Notes: generated from the letters alone by a model not told the origin. A stretch of 64,000 nucleotides of DNA from Halolamina sp. CBA1230 (GCF_002025255.2 NZ_CP054587.1:124001-188000); one strand, 5' to 3'; positions 45,553 to 54,717 are shown, numbered from the stretch's first letter. Made by a program: numbers and translations.

Positions 45553-46371
45553 ATGGATCTCGAAGCCACGTTCGGCCGACAGCAGCCGATAGTCGGGATG
45601 GTCCACCTCGACCCCCTGCCGGGTGCGCCGAAGTTCGACGGCGACCGCGACGCCGTGATCGAGCACGCACGTGCCGACGCCCGGGCGCTGGAAGCCGGCG
45701 GCGTCGACGCGGTGATGGTCGAGAACTTCGGGGACGCGCCGTTCTACCCCGACGACGTTCCGAAGCACGTCGTCGCCTCGGTGACCCACGCCGCGGGCGC
45801 GGTCGTCGACGAGGTCGACCTGCCGGTGGGCGTGAACGTGCTCCGGAACGATGCCGCCGCGGATCTCGCGGTCGCGCAGGCCGTCGGCGCCGAGTTCATG
45901 CGCGTGAACGTCCACACCGGCGCACGGGTAGCCGATCAGGGCATCATCGAGGGGAAGGCCTACGAGACGATGCGGGAGCGCGACCGGCTCGGGACCGACG
46001 TGGCGGTGTTCGCCGACCACGACGTGAAGCACTCCGCCCCGATCGCGTCCGAGGATTTCACCGCCGAATCGTTCGCCGACAACGTCGAGCGCGGGCTGGC
46101 CGACGCGGCGGTCGTCTCGGGGATGGGGACCGGCCACGCGGTCGACCGGGAGGAACTCCAGCGCGCCGCCGACCGCCGGGAGGAGTTCGGGCTGGACGTG
46201 CCGCTGTTCGTGGGCAGCGGCGTCACCACCGACACGGTCGGCGAGATCCTCTCGATCGCCGACGGCGTCATCGTCGGCACCGCGCTCAAGTCGGGGTCGG
46301 CCTCGGGCGACCCCGTGAGCGAGGAGCGAACCCGGGAGCTCGTCGCCGCCGCCGACGAGATCCGGGAGTAG
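45553..46371 (+). CDS. BtpA/SgcQ family protein
   Basis: A 272-residue TIM-barrel protein of the BtpA family: QQPIVGMVHLDPLPGAPKF at the start, AGGVDAVMVENFGDAPF, and SGVTTDTVGEILSIADGVIVGTALK at the end (phosphate-binding region). BtpA is needed for photosystem I stability in cyanobacteria, but in archaea the role is unknown and a sugar- or nucleotide-phosphate substrate is likely. Confidence 0.85.
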   Translation: MDLEATFGRQQPIVGMVHLDPLPGAPKFDGDRDAVIEHARADARALEAGGVDAVMVENFGDAPFYPDDVPKHVVASVTHAAGAVVDEVDLPVGVNVLRNDAAADLAVAQAVGAEFMRVNVHTGARVADQGIIEGKAYETMRERDRLGTDVAVFADHDVKHSAPIASEDFTAESFADNVERGLADAAVVSGMGTGHAVDREELQRAADRREEFGLDVPLFVGSGVTTDTVGEILSIADGVIVGTALKSGSASGDPVSEERTRELVAAADEIRE

Positions 46372-46527
46372 ACCGTCGCCGTCGACGTGGGCACTGCTGC
46401 CGGAGCGTAGCGAACAGGCGACCGCCGCGTCCCCGAGGCGTGTGGTCGCACACCCGCTGACGCCCCGGGGTAGTTCTCAACGCATCGACGGCTCTGGTCG
46501 CGTTCTCGGTCAAAAGGGTTCGCCCGC

Positions 46528-47196
46528 TCAGTCGAGGAGTTCGTCGAGAGCGTCGCGGACCCACTCCATCTCGTCCTCGTTCACCTGATGGCCGAGCCTC
46601 TCGTAGAGCCGCATCGTCACGTCGGCGCCGCGCTCGCGGTAGGCGTCGGTGGACTCGCGGACCCGGAACGCGGGGACGTGGGGGTCGTCCTCGTCGCAGC
46701 CGAAGAAGGCGGGCGTGCCGTCGAGGCTTTCCTCGGCGGCGTCAGGCCAGGTCGTGCCCTCGGGCCCGATCAGGCCACCGCTGAGTGCGGCCAGCCCGCC
46801 GTAGCGCTCGGGGTTCCGGTAGACGTACTCGCTGGCGAGACAGCCCCCCTGTGAGAAGCCGAGTACGATCACCTTCTCCCGCGGAACGCCGGCGTCGAGG
46901 GCCAGTTCGACGGCGTCGTCCACGGCGCGGAGCGCGGAGTCGAGGTGGGGCTGGTTCACCTCGCGTTCGGCCATGAACGAGTGTGGGAACCAGGTGTTGT
47001 GGTACGCTTCCGGCGCGATGTGGGTCACGCCGGAGTAGCCGAGTTCGTCGGCGAGGTCGAGCACGGTTCCGGGGCGAGCGCCGCGGCCGTGGAGGAGGAC
47101 GAGCGCCGCCTCGGCAGCCGCTTTCGGTGCGCCGGCGGTCAGGATCGGCTGGCCCGCGTGGGGGCCGTCACCGCCGACGGTCGGCCCGGTGGTCAT
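46528..47196 (-). CDS. Alpha/beta hydrolase, MhqD-like carboxylesterase
   Basis: A 222-residue alpha/beta hydrolase of the phospholipase/carboxylesterase family. VLLHGRGARP near residue 32 is the oxyanion loop, GFSQGG has the nucleophile serine, and Asp and His (RLGHQVNEDE) complete the triad. Its ATG overlaps the stop of the dioxygenase gene by ATGA. In Bacillus the MhqD hydrolase and MhqO dioxygenase are co-regulated in quinone resistance; the same pairing here suggests a shared role. Confidence 0.82.
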   Translation of the reverse strand: MTTGPTVGGDGPHAGQPILTAGAPKAAAEAALVLLHGRGARPGTVLDLADELGYSGVTHIAPEAYHNTWFPHSFMAEREVNQPHLDSALRAVDDAVELALDAGVPREKVIVLGFSQGGCLASEYVYRNPERYGGLAALSGGLIGPEGTTWPDAAEESLDGTPAFFGCDEDDPHVPAFRVRESTDAYRERGADVTMRLYERLGHQVNEDEMEWVRDALDELLD

Positions 47197-48335
47197 CGGT
47201 GTTCGTCCGGCACGTCTGCCGAATCGGTTTCTCGCGTGGCGTCGTCGCCGTCGTGACGTACCGGCTCGTCGAGCGGCGGGAGCTGCTGGCGGAGCATCGC
47301 CTCGTCATCCTGCAGCCACGGCGGCAGTCGGAGATCACTTCCGAGTTCGTCCGTAGGTTCGTCCCGAGCCAGTCCGGGCCCGTCGGTCGCGAGTTCGAAC
47401 AGCACGCCGCCCGGGTCGCGGACGTACACCGAGTCGAAGTAGTAGCGCTCCCGGGGCCGAGAGGGGGAGAGCCCGGCGTCGACCAATCGGTCGTGCCACG
47501 CGTCGAGCGCCGCGCGGTCGGGCACCCGGAGCGCGACGTGGTGGCCCGTTCCGGCACCCTCCTTCCCCCACGGCTCCTCGCGAGCGTAGAGGTCGACGAC
47601 GGTCCCAGGTGTGGGTGTTCGGGCGAGTTCGGTCGTGTCGGCGTCCAGACCCTCCGTCTCGACGCCGTCGGCGCCAGCGACGTAGCGAACGCGGTCGTCC
47701 TCCTGCCCGACGAGCCCGAACCCGAACAGCTCCAGCACGCGGCCGGTGACGTACGGGCTGTTCGAGCGCAGCGTGACCGAGTGGACGCCGCGGATCGCGC
47801 GTTCGGCCGGGAGTTCCTCGTCCCACGGGTCGACGGCGAGTTCGTCCGTCGCGAGGACGCCGGCCGACTCGCTCTCGACTAGCGCGAGGTCGAGGCCGTC
47901 CGGATCGGTGAACGTGAGGACGGGTTCGCCGAAGCGTTCACTCGGTTCGTCGACGGTGACGTCGTGGTCGGCGAGGCGGCTCTGCCAGTCGTCGAGCGTT
48001 CCGGGCGGGACCGCGAACACGGTCTCGCTGGGCTGGCCCGCACCGCGGCGCCCGCCGGGGTCGAGCGGGTAGGGGAACGCCGTGAACGTCGTTCCCGGCG
48101 TGCCCGCGCCGTCGCCGAAGTAGAGGTGGTGGACCGCCGGCTCGTCGTGGTTGACGGTGCGCTTGACGAGGCGGAGCCCCAGCACGTCGCGGTAGAACGT
48201 CAGCGTGCCGTGGGGATCGCCCGAGACGACGGAGACGTGGTGGATGCCGGGCGTGTCAGGAGCCTCGGAGTCCGGTTCGGTCCTGCCGTCGACGTCCGGC
48301 GCCAGCGTGTCGAGTTCGGGCTCCCGCTCGCTCAC
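47193..48335 (-). CDS. Ring-cleaving dioxygenase, MhqO-like (VOC)
   Basis: A 380-residue VOC-superfamily protein with two halves. IHHVSVVSGDPHGTLTFYRD near residue 31 begins the first module and HHVALRVPDRAALDAW near residue 268 the second. Metal ligands are histidines and a glutamate of these modules. It resembles hydroquinone-type ring-cleaving dioxygenases (MhqO/MhqA). The start overlaps the next VOC gene (ATGA). Substrate is inferred from family and gene pairing only. Confidence 0.82.
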   Translation of the reverse strand: MSEREPELDTLAPDVDGRTEPDSEAPDTPGIHHVSVVSGDPHGTLTFYRDVLGLRLVKRTVNHDEPAVHHLYFGDGAGTPGTTFTAFPYPLDPGGRRGAGQPSETVFAVPPGTLDDWQSRLADHDVTVDEPSERFGEPVLTFTDPDGLDLALVESESAGVLATDELAVDPWDEELPAERAIRGVHSVTLRSNSPYVTGRVLELFGFGLVGQEDDRVRYVAGADGVETEGLDADTTELARTPTPGTVVDLYAREEPWGKEGAGTGHHVALRVPDRAALDAWHDRLVDAGLSPSRPRERYYFDSVYVRDPGGVLFELATDGPGLARDEPTDELGSDLRLPPWLQDDEAMLRQQLPPLDEPVRHDGDDATRETDSADVPDEHR

Positions 48336-48973
48336 AGTCCCCCCGCCCCGGAGGACGCCGTCGTGGGGATCTCGATCTCCTCGATCGGGATCTCGAGCTC
48401 CTCCAGCGCGGCGCGCATGTGCTCGTCTTTCACGTACTCGGCGCCCTCGTTCACGCGGCGAGCGTGGGCGCGAGCCAGCACCTCGCCCCGGCGGTCGTCC
48501 GGGATCTCGAACTTGTCCGCCGCGAGTTCGATCGTCAGGCCGTTGTGGTCCCGGGTGTACAGCGAGTGGAACGCGCCGCGGTCGAACTCGTTGTAGCCGT
48601 AGCCGGCGTCCTCAAGCCCTTCCGCGATCTCGGCGAGGCGCTCGCCGTCGACGCTGAACGCGAGGTGGTGGACCCCACCCATCCCGACACGCTTCGGTCG
48701 GTCGTCCGATTGGCGGTCGTCCTTCACGAAGAACGTGATGATCCGGCCGTCGCCGGCGTCGAAAAAGAGGTGCGTGGCCTCGGGATCGTCGAGGTTCGGT
48801 TGGCGCAGCACCAGCGGCATCCCGAGGATGTCGCGGTAGTACTCCACGGTGTCCTCCTCGTTGCTGCCGATCAGCGTGATGTGGTCGACGCCGCTGACCC
48901 CGACGGGGCTGTCGGGCTTCTCGGCGGTCACGGGGATGTCGCTCTCGTCGGCCTGGGTGGGTGCGTCGGACAT
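48332..48973 (-). CDS. VOC family protein
   Basis: A 213-residue glyoxalase/dioxygenase-like protein, first gene of the quinone-type operon. VSGVDHITLIGSNEEDTVEYY and VHHLAFSVDGERLAEIAE supply two histidines of a VOC metal site, and GLTIELAADKF the glutamate. A CTTTAGG sequence near 49007 may be its promoter. A separate substrate from the larger dioxygenase is possible. Confidence 0.8.
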   Translation of the reverse strand: MSDAPTQADESDIPVTAEKPDSPVGVSGVDHITLIGSNEEDTVEYYRDILGMPLVLRQPNLDDPEATHLFFDAGDGRIITFFVKDDRQSDDRPKRVGMGGVHHLAFSVDGERLAEIAEGLEDAGYGYNEFDRGAFHSLYTRDHNGLTIELAADKFEIPDDRRGEVLARAHARRVNEGAEYVKDEHMRAALEELEIPIEEIEIPTTASSGAGGL

Positions 48974-49080
48974 GGTTGTCTCGTGTTACTGGCTTGTCGC
49001 CCCGCCCCTAAAGCCGTTCGTGGACGCACACACCACCCGGTGACGCAAGTGTTAGTCGTGGACGACGAGGTGTCGAGGAG

Positions 49081-49680
49081 TCAGACCCCGAGCCAGTCGT
49101 CGTTTCGGATCTCGTGGCCGTGCTTCCGGGCGATCTTCGCGCCCTGCCGGCGCACGTCGCGGGAACGGGGGAGTTTGCCCTTCTCCTCGATGCGGTCGAC
49201 GACCCACTCCCGGAGCGCGCGGACGCCGCTGTCCTCGTCGTCGGCGTCGATCGCCGCCATCGCCCGGAGGCTCTTCTCGTAGGCGTCCCGGGTCTTCGCG
49301 GGGAACTCGACGTTGGGGATCGTCTCGGCGGCCTCCACGACCTGCTTCATCGCCGACGCCACGCGTGGCCGACGCACCCGAACACGAACGATCTCGGGGC
49401 GCTCGAACCGCTCCACGTCGCTCTCGGCGATCAGCGCCTTGACCGCGTACCGATCCCCGCCGGCGGCGACCGATCGGTCACCGATCGCGTCGACGACGTC
49501 GGCGCCCGTCGCGGGGAACGGGACGTCCTCGAGCGCCGCGTCGATCCCGTCCAGGTCCGCCTCGTCGACCGGCGGTTCGGGCTCGTTCCGGCGCTCCAGC
49601 TCCGTCCGGAGCTCGCGTTCCCGCTGCCGCCGCTCGGCGTCGTGGGCCTGCTTGTCGCGACCCTGTTTGTCGTCAGCCAT
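49081..49680 (-). CDS. DUF5789-like haloarchaeal protein
   Basis: A 199-residue, highly charged protein. The N-terminal part, DKQGRDKQAHDAERRQRERE, is a basic helix followed by IDAALEDVPFPATGADVVDA, which resembles the DUF5789 pattern. The remaining 120 residues are helical with no recognised domain. Function unknown; small DUF5789 proteins are abundant in haloarchaea. Confidence 0.55.
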   Translation of the reverse strand: MADDKQGRDKQAHDAERRQRERELRTELERRNEPEPPVDEADLDGIDAALEDVPFPATGADVVDAIGDRSVAAGGDRYAVKALIAESDVERFERPEIVRVRVRRPRVASAMKQVVEAAETIPNVEFPAKTRDAYEKSLRAMAAIDADDEDSGVRALREWVVDRIEEKGKLPRSRDVRRQGAKIARKHGHEIRNDDWLGV

Positions 49681-49721
49681 ACACGCCCGTAGCGGACCGA
49701 GCCGAATAACGCTTCGCCGCG

Positions 49722-50678
49722 TCAGGCCCGAGCCGCGAGAAACGCCCGGACCGCCTCTTGGTCGGCGAGACCGCCGCGTGCCCCTTCGGCACGGCAGTTG
49801 AGTGCTGATGCGGCTGCCGCGAACCGGCCAGCTTGCTCGGCCTCGGCGTCCCCGAGGAGCCAGCGTTCGGCCAGCGCCGCGGTGAACGCGTCGCCCGCAC
49901 CCGTCGTGTCCGTCGGGTCGACGTCGAACGCGGGGACCTGGGTCCGGTCGTCGCCGTCGAACAGCGTCGCGCCCTCGGTGCCGAACGTGACCGCGCCCCG
50001 GGAGCAGCCCCGGTCGCGGAGCGCGTCGACGGCCTCGTCGGCGGGGCAGTCGAGGTACGACTCCGCGGCCACTTCGGCGGTGACGAACAGCTCCGCGACC
50101 TCGACGACGCGGTCGATTGTCGGCCGTTCGGTGCCGCGGCCCCGGAGCTCCTCGATCGCCCCCGAGAGGTCGAACGCGAGCGCGGGGCCGTCGGGCTCGG
50201 CGGCGATATCGACGATCTCACGCGTTACGGGGTCGGGCGCGTACGCGGTGACGAACACGACGTCTGCGGCCCGCAGCACCGTGCGGTCGGTGTCGTCGAG
50301 GCGGAGTCGCACCGTCGAGTCGCCCGCGGTGACGATCATTCGTTCGCCCTCGGGGCCGCGGAGGATCACGCAGTGGGTCGTCGTGCCCGGGCCGCGCCGG
50401 ATCAGCGCGGTCGAGACTGGGCCGGCTTCCAGATCCGCGAGCACGCGGTCGCCCACGTCGTCGTTCCCGAGCCGTCCGAGCAGGGCGGTGTCGCGCCCCA
50501 GCCGTGCGAGCCCCGTCGCGACGTTGGCACCGACGCCGCCGAAGCGCTCGGTGACCTCGCGGGCGAACGCGCCGCCGTCCGGCGTGGGGAGGTTCGTCAC
50601 GTCGTGGAACCGATCGACCGTCGCGGCGCCGACGGCCACGACGTCGGGGGAGGGCGCGGAGTCGGGTGAGTCGGCCAT
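49722..50678 (-). CDS. PfkB family sugar/nucleoside kinase
   Basis: A 318-residue ribokinase-type kinase. DPTDTTGAGDAFTAALAERW near residue 257 has the catalytic Asp and anion hole, and GGVGANVATGLARLG near residue 47 is the N-terminal signature. Substrate may be a sugar, nucleoside or phosphosugar; no operon neighbour helps. Confidence 0.85.
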   Translation of the reverse strand: MADSPDSAPSPDVVAVGAATVDRFHDVTNLPTPDGGAFAREVTERFGGVGANVATGLARLGRDTALLGRLGNDDVGDRVLADLEAGPVSTALIRRGPGTTTHCVILRGPEGERMIVTAGDSTVRLRLDDTDRTVLRAADVVFVTAYAPDPVTREIVDIAAEPDGPALAFDLSGAIEELRGRGTERPTIDRVVEVAELFVTAEVAAESYLDCPADEAVDALRDRGCSRGAVTFGTEGATLFDGDDRTQVPAFDVDPTDTTGAGDAFTAALAERWLLGDAEAEQAGRFAAAASALNCRAEGARGGLADQEAVRAFLAARA

Positions 50679-50851
50679 ACCCCGACTGGGTCGTGTCGGG
50701 GCATAAGTCCACGGCGCTCCGGGCGGCGTGTTCGCACCGAACTGACGGCGGGATGAACGGGACTAAGTCCGTGTCCCACTCAGTTCGACGCCATGAACGA
50801 CGACGCGATCCGACGCGGGAGCCCGAATCGATCCGTCACCGAGGTGGGGCG

Positions 50852-52072
50852 ATGACGGTCTCGCTCGACGACGTGCACGCGGCGCGGGAGCGTCTCGCCG
50901 CCGCCGAGGGGATCCGCGAGACGCCGGTGATGCACAACGAGACGCTGAGTGAGCGGGTCGGCGCGGACGTCTGGCTCAAACTGGAGCAGTTCCAGAAAAC
51001 CGGCTCGTTCAAGCCACGCGGCGCGTACAACCGGATCAGCGAACTCGCCGAGGCGGGCGACGCCGAGAGAGTCGTCGCCGCGAGCGCGGGCAACCACGCA
51101 CAGGGGGTCGCCTACGCCGCGGCCGAACGCGGCCTCGACTCGCTGGTGTTCATGCCCGAGACGGCGCCGCAGGCGAAGATCGACGCCACCGAAGGGTACG
51201 GCGCGACGGTCGAACTCCGGGGCGAGACGTTCGCGGAAGCGATGGCGGCCGCCCAGAACCGCGCGGACGACCCCGGCACCGCGTTCGTCCACGCCTACGA
51301 CGATCCGGCCGTGATCGCCGGCCAGGGGACGCTCGGCCTCGAACTGCTGGAGCAGGTGCCCGACATCGACACCGTCGTCGTCCCGATCGGCGGCGGCGGG
51401 CTGGTCTCCGGCGTCGCGACGGCGATGCAGGCCGCGAAGCAGGACGTCCGCGTCGTCGGCGTGCAGGCCGAGGACGCCGCGACGGCGCCACAGAGCCTGC
51501 GGAAGGGTGAGCCCGTCGAGAACGAGAGTCCGGACACGATCGCCGACGGGATCGCGACGGGCAGCCTCTCGGATCGCACCTTCGAGATCATCGAGGAGCG
51601 CGTCGACGAGGTGGTGACCGTGAGCGACACCGAGATCGCCGCCGCGACGCTGTGGTTACTCGAACGAACGAAACAGCTCACGGAGGGCGCGGCCGCGGCC
51701 TCGGTCGCGCCGCTGCTCTCGGAGACCATCGAGGTCGAGGGCACGGTCGTCCCGCTGCTCTGTGGCGGCAACATCGACATCGCGACGCTACAGGACGTGC
51801 TCACCCGCGCGCTGGTCGACCGTCGCCAGTTCGTCACGCTCCGGGTCCGGATCGACGACCAGCCGGGGGTGCTCGGCGAACTCGCCTCGCTGATCGGCGA
51901 GCACGACACCAACATCCGCAGCGTGCGCCACGACCGCTCCGAGGAGGGGCTGCCCGTCGGCGAGGCGGATCTGGTGATCCGGCTGACGACGCCCGGCCAG
52001 GCCGCGATCGAAGGGATCATCGAGGAGATCGAGGCGGCGGGCTACCGTGTCCGGGACGTGGTTCCCTCGTAG
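50852..52072 (+). CDS. ilvA: Threonine ammonia-lyase with ACT domain
   Basis: A 406-residue PLP enzyme that deaminates threonine to 2-oxobutanoate for isoleucine. The PLP lysine is Lys54 in GSFKPRGAYN, ASAGNHAQG follows and LLCGGNID lies in the core. Residues from about 325 form an ACT domain (VRIDDQPGVLGELASLIGEH) for feedback control. I chose the ATG at 50852, preceded by GAGGTGGGG. Confidence 0.88.
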   Translation: MTVSLDDVHAARERLAAAEGIRETPVMHNETLSERVGADVWLKLEQFQKTGSFKPRGAYNRISELAEAGDAERVVAASAGNHAQGVAYAAAERGLDSLVFMPETAPQAKIDATEGYGATVELRGETFAEAMAAAQNRADDPGTAFVHAYDDPAVIAGQGTLGLELLEQVPDIDTVVVPIGGGGLVSGVATAMQAAKQDVRVVGVQAEDAATAPQSLRKGEPVENESPDTIADGIATGSLSDRTFEIIEERVDEVVTVSDTEIAAATLWLLERTKQLTEGAAAASVAPLLSETIEVEGTVVPLLCGGNIDIATLQDVLTRALVDRRQFVTLRVRIDDQPGVLGELASLIGEHDTNIRSVRHDRSEEGLPVGEADLVIRLTTPGQAAIEGIIEEIEAAGYRVRDVVPS

Positions 52073-52120
52073 CCCGGGTGTCGTGACTCGCCGGACCGAG
52101 ACAGTTACTGTCGCAGTAGC

Positions 52121-52128
52121 TATATATC
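52121..52128 (+). promoter_or_regulatory. TATA box of the DUF3267 gene
   Basis: TATATATC is centred about 27 bases before the ATG at 52151, the clearest TATA box in the window and consistent with a leaderless message. Confidence 0.65.
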
Positions 52129-52150
52129 GGCGCGCTGTGAGTTACCGGGT

Positions 52151-53023
52151 ATGACCGACGAAGACGTCGTTTTGGGCGATCTCGAACTGACCCGGTCGCT
52201 GACGATCCAGATGAGCGCGATCGGGACGCTCGGCTTCGTCGTCGCGGCGTCGCTGTTCGCGGTCCTGTTCCAGACGGTCACCGGCGCGCCACCGACGTTC
52301 CGGTTTGCACCCGACGTGGGCTGGTGGACTGGGGCGTTGAACGCTGTCCTGTTGATCGTACTGAGTACCGCGTTCGTGATCCCCCACGAACTGCTCCACG
52401 GGCTGGCGATCCGCTACTACGGCGGGAAGCCCCGCTACGGCGTCGGCGTCGCGCACTTCATCCTCCCCTACGCCTACGCGACGGCCGACGAGGAGTTCAC
52501 CCGGAACCAGTTCGTCGTGATCCTGCTGACGCCGTTGGTGGTGCTCACCGCCGTCGGCGTGCCGCTGATGCTCGCACTGGAGTGGGGCTGGCTGCTCGTC
52601 CCGCTGGCGGCCAACGCCGCCGGCGCCGTCGCCGACGTGTGGATGACGCTGACGCTGTTGGGCTACCCCAAGCACGTTCGGATCGAGGACCACGAAACCG
52701 GCGTTCGCCTGATCGGCAAGGAGAGCGACCGCCCGCGCCCGCTCTCGGTGACCTCGTTGGTGTGGGACGCGCTCGCCGGCGCGGCGGTGTCGGCGTTCGG
52801 CGTGTTGGTGGTGCTAGCGGTCGCCGGACCGCTCGTGCTGTCAGCGATGGGGGTGGAGTCGATCACGATCGGCACCGAAGGAACGATCACCTACCTGTTC
52901 TCCTTCACGGAGACGGCCACCGAGATCTCGATGGGCGTCGGTCCGGCGGTACTGGTCGTCGGCGCGCTGTTGGGGCTGCTGTACGCGCTGATCCGGAGCT
53001 ACTTCCGGGTCGTGCGGGCCTGA
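52151..53023 (+). CDS. DUF3267 putative membrane zinc metallopeptidase
   Basis: A 290-residue membrane protein. VIPHELLHGLAIRYYGGKPRYG near residue 80 contains the HExxH-type motif (HELLH) inside a predicted helix, a site-2-protease-like arrangement, and AADVW-type helices follow. It has about six membrane segments. Family members are predicted zincin-type membrane proteases; substrates are unknown. Its stop leads directly into the nested-hairpin repeat pair. Confidence 0.75.
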   Translation: MTDEDVVLGDLELTRSLTIQMSAIGTLGFVVAASLFAVLFQTVTGAPPTFRFAPDVGWWTGALNAVLLIVLSTAFVIPHELLHGLAIRYYGGKPRYGVGVAHFILPYAYATADEEFTRNQFVVILLTPLVVLTAVGVPLMLALEWGWLLVPLAANAAGAVADVWMTLTLLGYPKHVRIEDHETGVRLIGKESDRPRPLSVTSLVWDALAGAAVSAFGVLVVLAVAGPLVLSAMGVESITIGTEGTITYLFSFTETATEISMGVGPAVLVVGALLGLLYALIRSYFRVVRA

Positions 53024-53028
53024 GTCGT

Positions 53029-53155
53029 CGTTCGGAATCCGCTCCGGCACGGCGGCCGGAGCAGGTCACGAGCCGTATTCGGGGACACACGATCACGGCA
53101 ACAGGCTCCGAGGCGCCGACAGTCGTCGGCGCCCGGTCACGAGCCGTGATCGGTT
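53029..53155. repeat. Second tandem pair of nested-hairpin elements
   Basis: Two copies with a 71-base period, homologous to 30133-30280. The right copy has outer stem 53090-53099 with 53143-53152 and inner stem 53112-53120 with 53125-53133, all perfect, loop 4 nt. The left copy has a perfect inner stem, 53041-53047 with 53056-53062, but a decayed outer stem. The shared core GGTCACGAGCCG is at 53064 and 53135. The right copy ends one base from the TAA of the pirin gene. Confidence 0.75.
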
Positions 53156-53891
53156 ACAGCACGAACGGCCCGCGCTGATCGATCGGCTCGTCGTGTGGCT
53201 CGCCCGCGACGGCGACGAGGCGGAGGTCCTCGCCTTCGACGGTGACACCGTCGGCGTCGGCCGACGGCAGCACGTCGCCCTCCCCGAACGCGTCGCCGTC
53301 GACGGTCCCCTCGCCCGAGACGCCGAAGAGGAACCCCGCCCAGCCCTCGGGTGCGGTCCACTCCCACGAGCCATCGACGCGCACGTCGTGGTACGTCATC
53401 GGCGTGTGCAGCGAGAGCGGCGACCCCTCGCCGACGACGGTGGTGATCGTCGCGCCCTCCACCTCCTCGGTCGGCAGTTCTCCACTGTCGGCGTCGGCGT
53501 AGTCGGCCTCTATCTCCTTCTGCTCCCGGGGGAGGTTCACCCAGAGCTGGAGGCCGTTACAGCCCGCGCCGTCGGCGGGCATCTCGGAGTGTTCGATTCC
53601 CTCGCCGGCCGTGATCCGCATCGCGTCGCCCGGGTAGGCGGTGTGGGTCACGCCCAGCGAGTCGCCGTGCTCCATCCCACCCTCCAGCATGTAGGAGACG
53701 ATCTCGAACCCGCGGTGGGGGTGGGTCGGGAACCCGTCGTCCGGTTCGATGTAGAACCGCTCGAACAGCACGAACGGGTCGAGGTTGTGGGGGTAGCCGT
53801 CGGTGGGAAACGCGCGGGTGGAGTTGACGCCGGTCCCGTGGCGAACCGTCTCGCCGGGGACGGGGGCGTTTACCGCCTGGTCGAAAGACAT
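53154..53891 (-). CDS. Pirin-like cupin protein
   Basis: A 245-residue bicupin. FPTHPHRGFEIVSYMLEG near residue 53 and AGEGIEHSEMP near residue 93 supply the histidines and glutamate of the metal site. Bacterial pirins can be quercetin dioxygenases or redox regulators; which applies is unknown. The start is the ATG at 53891. It is divergent from the superoxide dismutase gene, and its stop abuts the hairpin repeat. Confidence 0.85.
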   Translation of the reverse strand: MSFDQAVNAPVPGETVRHGTGVNSTRAFPTDGYPHNLDPFVLFERFYIEPDDGFPTHPHRGFEIVSYMLEGGMEHGDSLGVTHTAYPGDAMRITAGEGIEHSEMPADGAGCNGLQLWVNLPREQKEIEADYADADSGELPTEEVEGATITTVVGEGSPLSLHTPMTYHDVRVDGSWEWTAPEGWAGFLFGVSGEGTVDGDAFGEGDVLPSADADGVTVEGEDLRLVAVAGEPHDEPIDQRGPFVL

Positions 53892-54090
53892 GGTTCGTCG
53901 CAGTCGGCGGGGACGGTTAACGGTCACGACGGCGGAGCGGTGGAACGTTCTCCTTCTCGATATATCTATACCGTAGATGCGTATTCGGGGCGATGAACGT
54001 ATTTTCACTCCTGAATCGCACCTCTCTGATCCCGGACTTGAATCGGTTTCAGGGAACGCTCTTACCGCCCCCGACCGTATGGTTCAGTGC

Positions 54091-54693
54091 ATGTCTGATT
54101 ACGAACTGCCGCCGCTTCCGTACGAGTACGACGCGCTGGAACCGCATATCTCCGAACAGGTGCTGACGTGGCATCACGACACGCACCACCAGGGGTACGT
54201 CAACGGCTGGAACAGCGCCGAGGAGACGCTGGCGGAGAACCGCGAGAACGGCGAGTTCGGCGACTCGCCGGGCGCGATCGGCGACGTGACCCACAACGGG
54301 TCGGGGCATATCCTGCACGACCTGTTCTGGCAGTCGATGAGCCCCGAGGGCGGCGACGAGCCGTCGGGTGCGCTCGCGGACCGCATCGCGGAGGACTTCG
54401 GCTCCTACGACGCCTGGAAGGGCGAGTTCGAGGCCGCTGCCGGCGCTGCCGGCGGCTGGGCGCTGCTGGTGTACGACTCCTACAGCAACCAACTGCGTAA
54501 CGTCGTGGTCGACAAGCACGACCAGGGCGCGCTCTGGGGGAGCCACCCCATCCTGGCGCTGGACGTCTGGGAGCACTCCTACTACTACGACTACGGTCCC
54601 GCGCGTGGTGACTTCATCGACGCGTTCTTCGAGGTCGTCGACTGGGAGGAGCCCGCTGCCCGCTACGAGCAGGCCGTCGAACTGTTCGAGTAA
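54091..54693 (+). CDS. sod: Superoxide dismutase (Mn/Fe type)
   Basis: A 200-residue superoxide dismutase. Metal ligands are His28 in TWHHDTHHQGY, His in HILHDLFWQSM, and Asp and His in LDVWEHSYYYDY. GGWALLVYDSYSNQL is the usual dimer region. Mn rather than Fe is usual in haloarchaea. I chose the ATG at 54091 over in-frame upstream ATGs such as 54079. A strong hairpin follows at 54718. Confidence 0.92.
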   Translation: MSDYELPPLPYEYDALEPHISEQVLTWHHDTHHQGYVNGWNSAEETLAENRENGEFGDSPGAIGDVTHNGSGHILHDLFWQSMSPEGGDEPSGALADRIAEDFGSYDAWKGEFEAAAGAAGGWALLVYDSYSNQLRNVVVDKHDQGALWGSHPILALDVWEHSYYYDYGPARGDFIDAFFEVVDWEEPAARYEQAVELFE

Positions 54694-54717
54694 ACCAGTC
54701 ACGTCGACGAGTGACCG

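Noticed and set aside
45553-46371. Annotating the BtpA-like protein as a photosystem I biogenesis factor.
   Set aside because: There is no photosystem in haloarchaea; only the fold and family are supported.
53892-54090. An iron-type operator upstream of superoxide dismutase or pirin.
   Set aside because: No TTTAGGC-type palindrome occurs in this divergent gap; the AT-rich stretch at 53959-53972 is explained by promoters.
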